From assembly GCA_943331105.2 (NCBI GenBank), contig CALQKH020000008.1:105051-169050 (forward strand): DNA of 64,000 bases. The letters run 5' to 3'. This document shows positions 55,311-64,000 of this stretch, piece after piece (the first letter of the stretch is position 1; each line of letters opens with the position of its first letter). The position numbers and the translations under genes are program-made. The stretch comes from Akkermansia muciniphila (GTDB lineage: Bacteria > Pseudomonadota > Gammaproteobacteria > Burkholderiales > Burkholderiaceae_C). Under the pieces are notes generated by a model, which searched no databases, was not told where the DNA came from, and was given only the letters and a program-made list of their open reading frames with translations.

Positions 55311-57484
55311 GGTGCGGTCCCCTTGCTAGCCGCAGGGCCAAACACCAACGATTTGGGGCCATCGGCCACCACTTTGCCTTGGTCCACCACAATCACCCTG
55401 TCCACCAAATCGAGCAACGAAGACTTGTGCGTGATCACCACCAAAGTCGAAGCCGTCAAATGGCTCTTGAGCCGATCGATCAGCGCTTTTTCTGCATTCA
55501 TGTCCATCGAACTGGTCGGCTCATCCATGATCAAAATAGGCGGCTTGCCCACCAACGCACGGGCAATGCTCACCGCTTGACGCTGCCCGCCCGACAACCC
55601 CTCGCCGCGTTCTGCCAGCTTGAGGTTGTAGCCATCTGGGTGGGGCGCAATGAAATCGTGCACCCCGGCAATTTGAGACGCCCACAACACATCCTCATTG
55701 CTCGGACGCATACCACCCAAGGCAATGTTGCTGCCCACCGTGCCCGAGATCAGCCACACGTCCTGCAAAACAGTCCCGATGTTTCGGCGCAAATCGGCCT
55801 TGTCAAACTGCCTCAGGTCACAACCATCCACCAACACGGCCCCCTCGGTCGGCACCCGCAGGCCCTGCATCAATTTGGACACCGTGGTCTTGCCCGACCC
55901 CAGACGTCCCAGAATCGCCACTTTTTCACCCGCTTTGATGGTGAAAGAAACCTTGTCCAAGCCCCCCGACTGCTGACCGGGGTATTGAAAACTCACGTTG
56001 CGAAACTCGATGTCGCCCGCAATCCTCTCGCGTGGAATGAACGTGGTTTGAGGCGGGTGCTCGCGCGGCGACTCCATCAAGTCTTTGAGCGCCTTGTAGC
56101 TCGACAAGGACTGGTTGATCCGGGTCACCAGCTGTGCCAACTGCGACAAAGGCGCAATGGCTTTACCCGCCAACATCGAACACGCCACAATCGCCCCGGT
56201 CCCGATGCTGCCATCACGGGCCAAGAAAACGCCATAAGACACGATGGCAATGGTGGCCGCCTGCGACCCAAAATTCGCCACGTTGCCGGCAAACTGCGAC
56301 AACATGCGCGTTCTCAAACCAATCTGCGCTTGGTGCGCAATCGCCTTTTGCCAACGGTGGCGCATCTGCGCACCGGCACCGATGGCCTTCACGGTCTCCA
56401 AACCGTTCAAGGTCTCCACCAACACACCATGTTTGGTTTGGCCATCCTCAAAACTCGTCTGCACCAAACGCTTGAGCTCTGGCTGCACCACCAAACTGGC
56501 AGCGATCATCACAGGAATGATGATCACCAACACCCAAACCAATGGGCCACCCACCATCGCAATCACCACCAAAAACAAAATAGCGAACGGGATGTCGATC
56601 AGCGTGGTCAAAGTGGCCGATGTCAAAAAGTCCCGAATCGACTCGTACTCTTTGAGCACGCTGGCCATCGCACCCACCGACCCCTTGCGCGCAGCCAAAT
56701 CGATGTCCAAGACCTGCTCAAACAAACTGTCGGCAATGATGGCATCGGCCCTGGCGCCCGCCACATCCAGGAAATAACCCCGCACAGTCCGGATCACAAA
56801 ATCACTGAACAACACAAAACCCACACCCACCACCAAAGCGGTCAGCGTGTCCATCGCGTTGTTGGGCATCACCCGGTCATAGACGATCATCGAAAAAATC
56901 GAGGCCGCCAGAGCAAACACATTCGTCAAAAGTGCCGCCACAGCCACCTGCCAATACATCGACCGCGCTGCAAACAAAGGCCCAAAAAACCAATGCCCCA
57001 TGCGCCCTTGTGGCAAATGCGCCTCATCTTGTGGGGGTCTGAGAGGGGGTTGCACACGCATGCACAGGCCAGCACTGGCCTCCATCAGCGCACCCAAGTC
57101 GCAGCGCTCCAAAGCGCTGCTGCGCGCGGGCCACATCACCATGGGCTCATCCCACTCGTGCGATGGCAGCAAAGCCGCGCAGCCACCCGACTTCAGCCTC
57201 ACCAACACCGGCTCGACCGCTTGCGTCAGCAACGTCAAGGTGCAAGGCTCCAACTGCACCGACAAGCCCAGGCTCTGCAAGCTGTCGCTCACCAGATCCC
57301 AAGTCCAGCCTGCGTCCGGGTCGGAAACCCTGGCGCGCAAGGCCGCCTCGGACATCGGCTTGTCCAAGTGCGCCAACACCGATAACAGACAAGGCAAATA
57401 GTAGTCTGGAGCGTCTTCTACAGGAGAAGCAAGCTCCACAGACTGCTGCATCATCTTGGTAAGAATGGAATCTGGAGAGTTCAA
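55307..57484 (-). CDS. Type I secretion ABC exporter (LapB/RtxB-like)
   Basis: A 725-residue exporter. N-terminal C39-like domain (about 20-150) seems to lack the peptidase cysteine and would only hold the substrate, as in RTX exporters. Then a six-helix membrane domain and an ATPase with ILGRLGSGKTTVSK, LSGGQRQAVSIARALVG and ILIMDEPTSSMD. It begins with TTG 57484, supported by AGGAA upstream; an ATG at 57454 would remove ten residues. It is the energy unit for exporting the adjacent RTX protein. Confidence 0.9.
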   Translation of the reverse strand: MNSPDSILTKMMQQSVELASPVEDAPDYYLPCLLSVLAHLDKPMSEAALRARVSDPDAGWTWDLVSDSLQSLGLSVQLEPCTLTLLTQAVEPVLVRLKSGGCAALLPSHEWDEPMVMWPARSSALERCDLGALMEASAGLCMRVQPPLRPPQDEAHLPQGRMGHWFFGPLFAARSMYWQVAVAALLTNVFALAASIFSMIVYDRVMPNNAMDTLTALVVGVGFVLFSDFVIRTVRGYFLDVAGARADAIIADSLFEQVLDIDLAARKGSVGAMASVLKEYESIRDFLTSATLTTLIDIPFAILFLVVIAMVGGPLVWVLVIIIPVMIAASLVVQPELKRLVQTSFEDGQTKHGVLVETLNGLETVKAIGAGAQMRHRWQKAIAHQAQIGLRTRMLSQFAGNVANFGSQAATIAIVSYGVFLARDGSIGTGAIVACSMLAGKAIAPLSQLAQLVTRINQSLSSYKALKDLMESPREHPPQTTFIPRERIAGDIEFRNVSFQYPGQQSGGLDKVSFTIKAGEKVAILGRLGSGKTTVSKLMQGLRVPTEGAVLVDGCDLRQFDKADLRRNIGTVLQDVWLISGTVGSNIALGGMRPSNEDVLWASQIAGVHDFIAPHPDGYNLKLAERGEGLSGGQRQAVSIARALVGKPPILIMDEPTSSMDMNAEKALIDRLKSHLTASTLVVITHKSSLLDLVDRVIVVDQGKVVADGPKSLVFGPAASKGTAP

Positions 57485-57516
57485 ATCAGCGTTCCTGCCA
57501 AATTTGTTGGTTTAAC

Positions 57517-57536
57517 GAGATTTCAACTGAAATCTC
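57517..57536. promoter_or_regulatory. Palindrome 33 bases before the exporter start
   Basis: GAGATTTCA and TGAAATCTC flank AC, giving nine-base perfect arms. It may be an operator or an mRNA hairpin near the exporter ribosome site. Confidence 0.5.
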
Positions 57537-57547
57537 TAAATACGGCG

Positions 57548-57561
57548 ATTACCTAGGTAAT
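57548..57561. promoter_or_regulatory. Perfect 14-base palindrome before the exporter
   Basis: ATTACCTAGGTAAT is its own reverse complement, in the AT-rich gap between the RTX gene and the exporter. A dimeric regulator site is likely; which one is unknown. Confidence 0.5.
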
Positions 57562-57640
57562 TTCCGAATTTAAACACAAATCAAACAGATCGTCAATTTT
57601 ATCAATTAAGGCCGAACCATCGCCCGGTTTTCCGCGCTGA

Positions 57641-57683
57641 AAGCCCTTCACCCCTGGCACCAAGTGCACAGGGGTGAAGGCTT
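57641..57683 (-). terminator. Large stem-loop after the RTX gene
   Basis: The arms 57641-57655 and 57670-57683 pair over 14 bases with one bulged C. It starts 30 bases past the RTX stop on the minus strand. The T-run is poor, so it may be partial, letting some transcription into the exporter genes. Confidence 0.55.
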
Positions 57684-57713
57684 AAACAACGGCTCTCTCC
57701 TCGTTCAGAGGTA

Positions 57714-60700
57714 TCACACGTTGTTGTGCTCAAACAAGGGCAGCAACCTGTTGACTTCTGCGCCCGCTGAGGTCATTGCATTGGTCACATCGGTGGCCAC
57801 GCTCTGCCCGTACACCGTCAGAGGAGACAGTAGTTGAGGCGTGGTTTCGACCGCTGCCACAAAGGCTTGAGCCACGTTGGTCTCGGTGGTCATCTCCACC
57901 CTCAAGTTACCCAGCAGATCAACCACAGCCGCACTCGGTGTGCCGTTGTCGCTGACCACTTGGTTATTGAAGGTAAAGATCTGGTTGCCCGAAGCGTAGG
58001 TCTTGTTGAGATCGCCCAATGCAACAGCTTGACCAGTCTTCAGCACTTGGCTCAAGTCCAGATCATCACCGGCACGAGCACTCAGGTCGTTGATCACGGC
58101 CTTCAAGTAAAGATTGCCGTTGCCTGCGTCCAGAGAACCCACCTTGAAGGTGTCACCACCGGTGCCGCCCGTCATGACCACCGTAGCAGCCACGCCGCTT
58201 GTGTGACCTGTCGTTGCTGCCACCAGCAAGTCGTTGCCGGCACCGCCGCTGAGCAAAGCCGTCTCACCGTTCAGACCCTTGTCGGCCACCAGCAAGTCAT
58301 TGCCAGCCTCGCCAAAGATCCTGTCGTCGCCACCGCCGGTGCTGACCACGTCGTCGCCGTCACCCGCCAAAATGGTGTTGTCACCCCGGTTGCCGACAAT
58401 CACGTTGGCCAGGGCGTTGCCCACCACCTTCATGTCCGCATTGCCGAGCAGCACGATGCTCTTGACCTGTGCGTCCTGACCTGCCGGCATGTTTTGCCCT
58501 GGTGCCAGATCCACATAGCCCAACTCCAGCGTCAGCAAATTGGCGCCACGGTCCGCACCACCGATGGTGCTGCTGTTGCCCATGAACACCATGCCTTCCT
58601 TTTGCACCACATAAGTGGTGGGCGAGGTGATGGCGTTGTCGGCAATGTAGATCACATCGCCGCGGCTGGCCAAGGCCATGGCTTGGTCGATTGAGCCAAA
58701 GCCATCGGCACCCACCACCCACACACGCACTGGCTGTGAGGGATTGTTGGACGCAAACACCAACTCTTGCAAACCGTTCACAGCCACAAAGTTGCCGTTG
58801 AGGTTGACCTCCACATCGTTGCTGACGTTGGTCCTGAACATGCCATCGAGCCTTGCAATCAGGCTGTTGGCTGGCAATGCCGAGAGCGTCGGATCAAACA
58901 CCATCACCACCTGTGTGCTGTTCGCGTCGGCGGCCGCAGCAGTCAAGCTCGCGTAGCCGTTGGTGGTCTTGCCCACCACTGAGGTGGTATTGGTTCCCAC
59001 CAAGGCCACATCCACAGTACCCGACAGCGTCTCAAAGCGCAGACGCTCCACCCCTTGCAGGGTATCGGTCTGGCCTGCTACTGCCACTGAGAAGGTGTTG
59101 TCAGACGTGCGGGTCACCACATTGCCCAACGTTGCCAGCAAAGCATCCTGGCTGGCCAATGGATGGTTCGCTGGGACTGCACTGGTCACACCCAGCGCAG
59201 CAGCGTTGTAGACCACGGTGTCCGAACGACTGTTCCAGTCGGCCGAATCCACGATCACATCGTTGCCCCTGCCACTGCCGATCGCGATCGAATTGGCGCT
59301 ACCCAAGAGTTCGGTGTCAATGTTCAGCGTCTGACCCAAAGTGCCACCAATCTGGAGCACACCGTTGCCCGTCACGCCAAACGCCGTACTGCCCACATTG
59401 ATCTGCTCGGCCTGCACGTAAGCCATGGCAAAGTCGCCGGTGGCCTTGGCGAAGCTGAACACTGGGGTGCTGGCCGTCGTTACAGACTGAACAAAACCAG
59501 GCAAGGTCGGATCGCTGTTGCTGCGCCACGCGCCAATCAGCCAGTCTGCTGCTGACCCGTTGGTGCTGCCAGCCACCGTCACGGTGTCAGTACCAGCGCC
59601 GCCCACCAGATACTCCACTTCACGTGATGCATCGAAGGTGAAGCTGTCATCACCCGAACCACCCAGCTTGCCTTCGGCAAACACACGGGTCTGGCTCAAG
59701 CCACTGGTCACATCCGTCACGTTCGAAGTGTTGCCCGGACGCAGGGCAGTGGCACCGGTAGTCGCCAAGTCGTTGCCCGCCAGATCTTGAACAGCCACTT
59801 CGTTGGCTGTCACCATGCCTACATCGGCACCAGGGTTGGTGTAGCGCAGCTGCACGCCCAAGCCCTTGGTCACCATCTGGCTCAGCGCCAAGATCACCGA
59901 GGTACCTGCAGTGTTCAGGCTGACCGATTCCACACCAATGGTGTAGCCAGCAGAAGTCACAGTGAACGCATTCTTGAGTGCGTCGCCATGGTTGGCCAGA
60001 TTGAGGGCCTCGTTCAGGCGCAACTCAATCACCTGCCCCGTCACTTGACCACCACCAGAGACCACGTCCCTGAGTTGAGCCGTCCAGCTCGGGTTAGAGC
60101 CACCCACTGCAGCCAATGACGGCGCCACCTTGTCGATGGTGATCGCCTGCGTCTGCACCGTCTGGTTGCCCGCAACGTCGGTCGCGGTCAATTCCACGGT
60201 GTATGCCCCATCGGCCAAACCAGACAAGTTGCCGGTCACGTTGCCGCTGGCATTCACGCCATTGGTTGCCAAGGTGTGCACCACAGCACCTGCTGCGTTC
60301 TTCACCACAGCAGTTGTGCTGGCGATACCGGTCAAGGCATCACTGACCGTGTAGGCTTGGCTAAAGCCTGTGGCTTGCGCCAGGCTCAAAGCGGTGTCAG
60401 TCAAGGCCGGCAAGTTCAGCGTCGGGTTGGTCTTGTCAACCGTCACGGTCTGGGTTTGCACCGACTGATTGCCCGCCTTGTCCGTGGTCGTCACTTCTAC
60501 GGTGTAAACACCATCGGCAAGGCCAGAGAGGTTGCCAGCCACCTGACCATTCGTGGTGGTCAAGGCCGCACCGCTCACCACCGTGCCGCCCGACTTGACG
60601 ACGGCCACCGTGTTGTCCACACCCGCCACGCCCACGTCCACAGCTGTGTAAGTCTGGGTGTAGCTGGTCGCCTCTGCGGCAGTCAGCTTGTTATCGGTCA

Positions 60701-63700
60701 GCGCGGGCAGGGTCAAGGTCGCTGCAGTCGCATCGAACTGGACCGTCAGGCCCGAGCTCGTCACGCTGTTGCCTGCAGCGTCCAGATGCTTGGCCACCAG
60801 CGCATTGGCGCCAGGGGTCAGTGCCGTTGTCAGGGTCACATTCACTGTGCCTGCGTCCACCTGCGCTTGCGTCGTCAGCACGACGCTGCCCAGCACTGCA
60901 CTGCCTTTGAGCACTTGGATCGTATCGCCCAACTCTGCACGGTTTGCATTGAATGAAACCGCGAAGGTCGACAAAGCAACATTGGTCAGGTTGTCCGTCG
61001 TGTCCGCACTGTCAGAGGTCAGGTCCAAAGCCACTGCCGTACTGATCCGTGTGTCCACAACCTGATCAACCTGTGCTGCGTTGGCCACCGTCAGCGACAT
61101 GACGCCATCAAAGCCCGGCGTTGGCGTCACCGCCATGGTGAACACTTTGCCTTCTTCACCAGACACCGTGCTTGGTACCAAGGTACCGACAGTGCCGTTG
61201 GTCACTGTCACATCAGCATCAGTGAAGTTGGTCACCGGTGTTGCAAATGTGAAGGTGTACACCACTGCACCACCGGCAATGTTGGCCACATTGGGCTCAT
61301 CCTCATTGATGGAGACCACCACTGGCAAGACCAGCGAACCGGCTGCGCCTGTGAAGGCAACCAGACTGTCGTATTGCGCCTTGCTGACCACGTCCGTGGT
61401 GATGAAGCTGTCGACGCCCATGGTGCGCATCAAGCCCAAATCAGCACCTTTGGCCAACAGAGCCGCAGCCGAAGCGTTGATCACCACCGTATCCGCGGCA
61501 TAGAACGTCAAGCTCTTGGTCAAGGCAGCCGAAGCGTCTGTCAAGCTCACATCCAGTGGCCCAGCTTTGACCAACACCGAGCCGTTAGGCGCAGCTGTAA
61601 TCGCCGCTGCCGTGCTGGCAAACGCATCCAAGATCACGAAGTTCTTGAGCAGCGTTCCGTTGACAGCTTGCAATGCCACAAACTCAACACCAGACAGCGT
61701 GTCAGTGCCCGTAAGCGGTGTGCTCACCGTCAATGCATTCGTGCCAGACTGACGTCCAAACACCGCATCTGTGGCGACCGTTCCGCTGATCAGCGCTGTG
61801 TCGGTACCAGCATCACCAAAGAGCCTGTCGTTGCCTGCACCGCCAACCAGGGTGTCATTGCCTTCACCACCGTTCAAGGTGTCGTTGCCAGCCACAGCGT
61901 CATACAGCACATCGTTGCCTGCAGTTCCCGTCAGGGTGTTGTTGCTGGCCGGTGCCGTGTCCACACCCAATTGCGTGTAATTGCTGCCCAACACCAAGCC
62001 CAGTTGGCTGGCGTCATAAGAGGCACCAATGCCACCGATCGTCACCGCCTGGCCCCATGGTGCAGGACCATTCTTCGACCCGCTAACGTCAACGTTCTCA
62101 CCGGTCACGTAGGAGATGTCGATGTAGTTGTATACACCCACCGCGCTCTTGGCAAACGCACCAGTCACAGTCACGTCAGTCAAGGTCACCACGCCGGCAG
62201 AAAGACCAACAGCTGGGTTGTAAGCATCTGTGGAGCCCTGCAACAAGATACCGTAGTGCGGAGATGTCGTCGTTGCCGACGGCACACCCATATCACCCTG
62301 GATCGTCACATTCGTGATCGTTGCATCGCCGTCAAAGCCCCAGGCCACAATGCCCTGGTGCTTGGCCGTACCGCTGGTGACCGCATTGTCTTGGCTGATC
62401 TTCACATTCGTGATCACCAGATCACGCAAGCTAGATGTACCGCTTTGCACGTCCACAATCACGCTGCCGTTGCTCTGACCCACAAACTCACTGTCGGTGA
62501 CCGTCAAGCTCGTGACTTCCGTACCACCTTGAGGGCCGAACACGGACACAGCCTCGGTACCACCCACAACCTTCACGCCGCTGATCGACACGTCACCGTT
62601 GCCCACAGCCGCAATGTTGCCCTGCAACACGAAGGTCGCCGATGTCGTGCTGTTGATCACCACATCAGGTCCAGTGGTCTCAGCATCACCGTCAGAACCA
62701 CCCACAATCTCAATCGCCTTGGTGATCGTGATCTGGCCGTTGTTCTCGTACTGGCCTGCAGCCAAGTCCAAACGCGTCACCGTCGCTGTCGTGCCCATCG
62801 CCAACTCAGCAGCCGCCTTGAGCGTCTCCGAGCCTGCCGACACATTCAGCGTCATCGTCAACGCACTGTCGTTGCCCACTCGAGCCAGCAGTGCGGCAGC
62901 ATTGGCCACCGTCACAGAACCCGCGTTCAAGTCCGTGCTGACCACCGACACACTGTCAATGTTCAGGCCAGCGGCCGTTGTGCCGTTGACATTGAACAGA
63001 CCTTGGGTGTTGCCGTAGATCGCTGCAGCCGTGTCCACGATATTGACCGTGTCACCGCCATGGAAGCTTGCGCCCTTGGTCAACACAGCCTGCGCCTGTG
63101 CCACTGTCAGCGTCACAGCCTGGCCAGCCACCAACACATCGCCAGCGCCTGCAGCGGCAATCGCCGCATCCAGCGTCAAACCTCCGTTGGCCGCATCAAT
63201 GACCACATACTTCTGGCCACCGTGTTGTACCGCTTCCACGCCGTCCAACACCGTGTCTTTGCCCTCGGCACTGGTGATCGTCAATTTGCCGCCTTCGCGT
63301 GCAAATGTAGGCGCAGTAGCAGAAACAACCACCACCGTGTCGATGCCGGTACCGCCGCTCAATGCGTCGTCGCCTGTACCACCGGTCAGGGTGTCGTTGC
63401 CTGCACCGCCACTCAAGGTGTCGTTGCCTGCACCACCCACCAAACTGTCGTTGCCGCCAACAACGTCATACAACACGTCAGCACCTGCAGTTCCGGTCAA
63501 GGTGTTGTTGCTTGCTGGTGCAGTATCTACGCCCAGCTGGGTGTAATTGGCACCCAACACCAAGCCAAGGCGGCTGGCGTCATAAGAGCCCTCAACGCCG
63601 CTGATCGTCACAGCCTGACCCCATGGCGCTGGGCCATTCAGGGTTGCACTGACATCCACACCAGTGCCGGTGACATTGTTAATGTGGGTGTAGTTGTAAA

Positions 63701-64000
63701 TACCCACCGCGCTCTTACCAAATGCGCCCGTCATCTCCACATTGCTCAGCACCACTGTGCCTGCAGCCATTGGCGCAGAGTAAGCCGCCGTCGAGCCTTG
63801 CAACAACACACCGTAATGTGATGCCGCCGCTGTGGCGGTCGTGACACCCGCATCACCCTCGATCGTCACGTTCGTGATAGTTGCATCGCCATCAAAGCCC
63901 CAGGCCACAATGCCTTGGTGTTTCGCAGCATTGCTGGCCACCGCGTTGTCTTGGCTGATCTTCACATTCGTGATCACCAGGTCACGCAAGTCAGAGGTAG
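57714..64000 (-). CDS. Giant RTX/beta-helix adhesin-like protein, N-terminus beyond window
   Basis: The frame is open from the window edge to the stop at 57714 (over 2,090 residues seen). From the N-terminal side: a beta-helix module (DGDATITNV, NGPAPWGQAVTI), an RTX block (GGAGNDTLSGGAGNDTLTGG), a second copy of both, Ig-like repeats (GNLSGLADGVYTVEVTTTDK and GNLSGLADGAYTVELTATDV), another beta-rich part, a third RTX block (GDGDDVVSTGGGDDRIFGEA) and a C-terminal end likely holding the type I signal. It is probably a surface adhesin or S-layer-like protein, calcium-folded outside the cell. The gene for its exporter follows. Confidence 0.88.
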   Translation of the reverse strand, partial: TSDLRDLVITNVKISQDNAVASNAAKHQGIVAWGFDGDATITNVTIEGDAGVTTATAAASHYGVLLQGSTAAYSAPMAAGTVVLSNVEMTGAFGKSAVGIYNYTHINNVTGTGVDVSATLNGPAPWGQAVTISGVEGSYDASRLGLVLGANYTQLGVDTAPASNNTLTGTAGADVLYDVVGGNDSLVGGAGNDTLSGGAGNDTLTGGTGDDALSGGTGIDTVVVVSATAPTFAREGGKLTITSAEGKDTVLDGVEAVQHGGQKYVVIDAANGGLTLDAAIAAAGAGDVLVAGQAVTLTVAQAQAVLTKGASFHGGDTVNIVDTAAAIYGNTQGLFNVNGTTAAGLNIDSVSVVSTDLNAGSVTVANAAALLARVGNDSALTMTLNVSAGSETLKAAAELAMGTTATVTRLDLAAGQYENNGQITITKAIEIVGGSDGDAETTGPDVVINSTTSATFVLQGNIAAVGNGDVSISGVKVVGGTEAVSVFGPQGGTEVTSLTVTDSEFVGQSNGSVIVDVQSGTSSLRDLVITNVKISQDNAVTSGTAKHQGIVAWGFDGDATITNVTIQGDMGVPSATTTSPHYGILLQGSTDAYNPAVGLSAGVVTLTDVTVTGAFAKSAVGVYNYIDISYVTGENVDVSGSKNGPAPWGQAVTIGGIGASYDASQLGLVLGSNYTQLGVDTAPASNNTLTGTAGNDVLYDAVAGNDTLNGGEGNDTLVGGAGNDRLFGDAGTDTALISGTVATDAVFGRQSGTNALTVSTPLTGTDTLSGVEFVALQAVNGTLLKNFVILDAFASTAAAITAAPNGSVLVKAGPLDVSLTDASAALTKSLTFYAADTVVINASAAALLAKGADLGLMRTMGVDSFITTDVVSKAQYDSLVAFTGAAGSLVLPVVVSINEDEPNVANIAGGAVVYTFTFATPVTNFTDADVTVTNGTVGTLVPSTVSGEEGKVFTMAVTPTPGFDGVMSLTVANAAQVDQVVDTRISTAVALDLTSDSADTTDNLTNVALSTFAVSFNANRAELGDTIQVLKGSAVLGSVVLTTQAQVDAGTVNVTLTTALTPGANALVAKHLDAAGNSVTSSGLTVQFDATAATLTLPALTDNKLTAAEATSYTQTYTAVDVGVAGVDNTVAVVKSGGTVVSGAALTTTNGQVAGNLSGLADGVYTVEVTTTDKAGNQSVQTQTVTVDKTNPTLNLPALTDTALSLAQATGFSQAYTVSDALTGIASTTAVVKNAAGAVVHTLATNGVNASGNVTGNLSGLADGAYTVELTATDVAGNQTVQTQAITIDKVAPSLAAVGGSNPSWTAQLRDVVSGGGQVTGQVIELRLNEALNLANHGDALKNAFTVTSAGYTIGVESVSLNTAGTSVILALSQMVTKGLGVQLRYTNPGADVGMVTANEVAVQDLAGNDLATTGATALRPGNTSNVTDVTSGLSQTRVFAEGKLGGSGDDSFTFDASREVEYLVGGAGTDTVTVAGSTNGSAADWLIGAWRSNSDPTLPGFVQSVTTASTPVFSFAKATGDFAMAYVQAEQINVGSTAFGVTGNGVLQIGGTLGQTLNIDTELLGSANSIAIGSGRGNDVIVDSADWNSRSDTVVYNAAALGVTSAVPANHPLASQDALLATLGNVVTRTSDNTFSVAVAGQTDTLQGVERLRFETLSGTVDVALVGTNTTSVVGKTTNGYASLTAAAADANSTQVVMVFDPTLSALPANSLIARLDGMFRTNVSNDVEVNLNGNFVAVNGLQELVFASNNPSQPVRVWVVGADGFGSIDQAMALASRGDVIYIADNAITSPTTYVVQKEGMVFMGNSSTIGGADRGANLLTLELGYVDLAPGQNMPAGQDAQVKSIVLLGNADMKVVGNALANVIVGNRGDNTILAGDGDDVVSTGGGDDRIFGEAGNDLLVADKGLNGETALLSGGAGNDLLVAATTGHTSGVAATVVMTGGTGGDTFKVGSLDAGNGNLYLKAVINDLSARAGDDLDLSQVLKTGQAVALGDLNKTYASGNQIFTFNNQVVSDNGTPSAAVVDLLGNLRVEMTTETNVAQAFVAAVETTPQLLSPLTVYGQSVATDVTNAMTSAGAEVNRLLPLFEHNNV
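60130..60715 (-). repeat. Two Ig-like repeats of about 95 residues in RTX protein
   Basis: Adjacent modules share LPALTD, GNLSGLADG.YTVE and AGNQ.VQTQ. Such bacterial Ig-like repeats form extended stalks in large adhesins. Confidence 0.75.
61820..62440 (-). repeat. Beta-helix/RTX module, copy 2
   Basis: This segment matches 63386-64000 closely at DNA and protein level (RDLVITNVKISQDNAV, HQGIVAWGFDGDATITNVTI, YTQLGVDTAPASNNTLTGTA). The spacing is 1,560 bases at one end and 1,566 at the other, showing one small indel. Confidence 0.8.
63340..63470 (-). repeat. RTX calcium-binding nonapeptide block 1
   Basis: Consecutive GGxGxDxLx nonapeptides (GGAGNDTLS, GGAGNDTLT, GGTGDDALS) are encoded here. 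Two further blocks lie near 61800-61925 and 58220-58400. Confidence 0.85.
63386..64000 (-). repeat. Beta-helix/RTX module, copy 1 (runs off window)
   Basis: Partner of the copy at 61820-62440. It continues past the window end, so more copies may exist upstream in the gene. Confidence 0.8.

Noticed and set aside
55379..57385. A 668-codon plus-strand open frame opposite the type I exporter
   Set aside because: It is rich in His/Arg/Gln with no domain, and mirrors the exporter gene.
61374..63821. An 815-codon plus-strand open frame opposite the RTX gene
   Set aside because: Its apparent repeats are only the complement of the RTX repeats.
57714..64000. CRISPR-like or satellite repeats
   Set aside because: The repeated DNA stays in frame and encodes RTX, Ig-like and beta-helix protein repeats; there are no spacers.

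Overview
The window looks like a chromosomal segment of a betaproteobacterium of the order Burkholderiales, most likely family Comamonadaceae. This is inferred from high-GC codon use, the slmA-argB neighbourhood, a fused IcmF mutase, a TRAP-linked sugar-acid cluster and many short-overlap operons. No rRNA, tRNA, CRISPR array, phage or intact insertion sequence was seen. Coding density is very high: no gene-free stretch exceeds about 280 bases.

Layout. (1) 1-748, minus: a HEPN/nucleotidyltransferase pair plus the stump of a second nucleotidyltransferase. (2) 755-7700: surface-polysaccharide genes, with a Wza-like SLBB export protein, PAP2 phosphatase, diacylglycerol kinase, UppS, a NusG/RfaH-like factor and a Wzi-like outer-membrane protein. 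(3) 7800-12977: a methyltransferase, an enoyl-CoA hydratase/isomerase, a DUF2147 protein, a long DmdC-type acyl-CoA dehydrogenase and a TetR repressor with a perfect 20-bp palindrome. (4) 13059-26095: a divergent sugar-acid catabolic locus. A minus-strand operon (enolase-superfamily dehydratase, two SDRs, FAH-type hydrolase) faces a plus-strand run (FadR-type regulator, TRAP DctPQM, UxaA, Ldh-family dehydrogenase, mannitol-dehydrogenase-family oxidoreductase, ManD). A symmetric GntR-type operator lies between them. (5) 26364-28145: an alpha/beta hydrolase broken by a stop codon, and a VapBC module with its operator. (6) 28173-35378: slmA, argB, rfbD, rfbB, a phasin-like protein, a TetR regulator, coaX, bactofilin and an M23 peptidase. 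(7) 35511-45144: a dipeptide-type ABC transporter operon carrying an M81 peptidase and an amidase, with a second amidase divergent from it. (8) 45166-52504: rhodanese protein, IcmF, a serine hydrolase, a DUF4143 ATPase and a trypsin-like protease. (9) 52545-64000, minus: a complete type I secretion system (ABC exporter, HlyD adaptor, TolC) downstream of a giant RTX/beta-helix/Ig-like protein whose N-terminus lies beyond the window.

How the genes work together. The sugar-acid locus can import an acid through the TRAP transporter and dehydrate aldonates (ManD, UxaA, the second enolase-family enzyme). The SDR plus FAH hydrolase may then cleave the 2-keto-3-deoxy acid without phosphorylation. The type I system almost certainly exports the adjacent RTX protein. 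The polysaccharide genes share the undecaprenyl carrier theme (UppS, PAP2, DgkA) and have their own NusG paralogue.

Most notable observations: a HEPN protein whose RNase-motif arginine is replaced by cysteine; the nucleotidyltransferase stump; the paired sugar-acid operons with their operator; stem-loops directly after the binding-protein genes of two unrelated transporters; ICM-type specificity residues plus a palindrome at icmF; the nonsense-truncated hydrolase; and a repeated module in the RTX protein at a spacing of about 1.56 kb. Nothing here is convincingly a wholly new system. All functions are assigned by reading motifs, without database searches.
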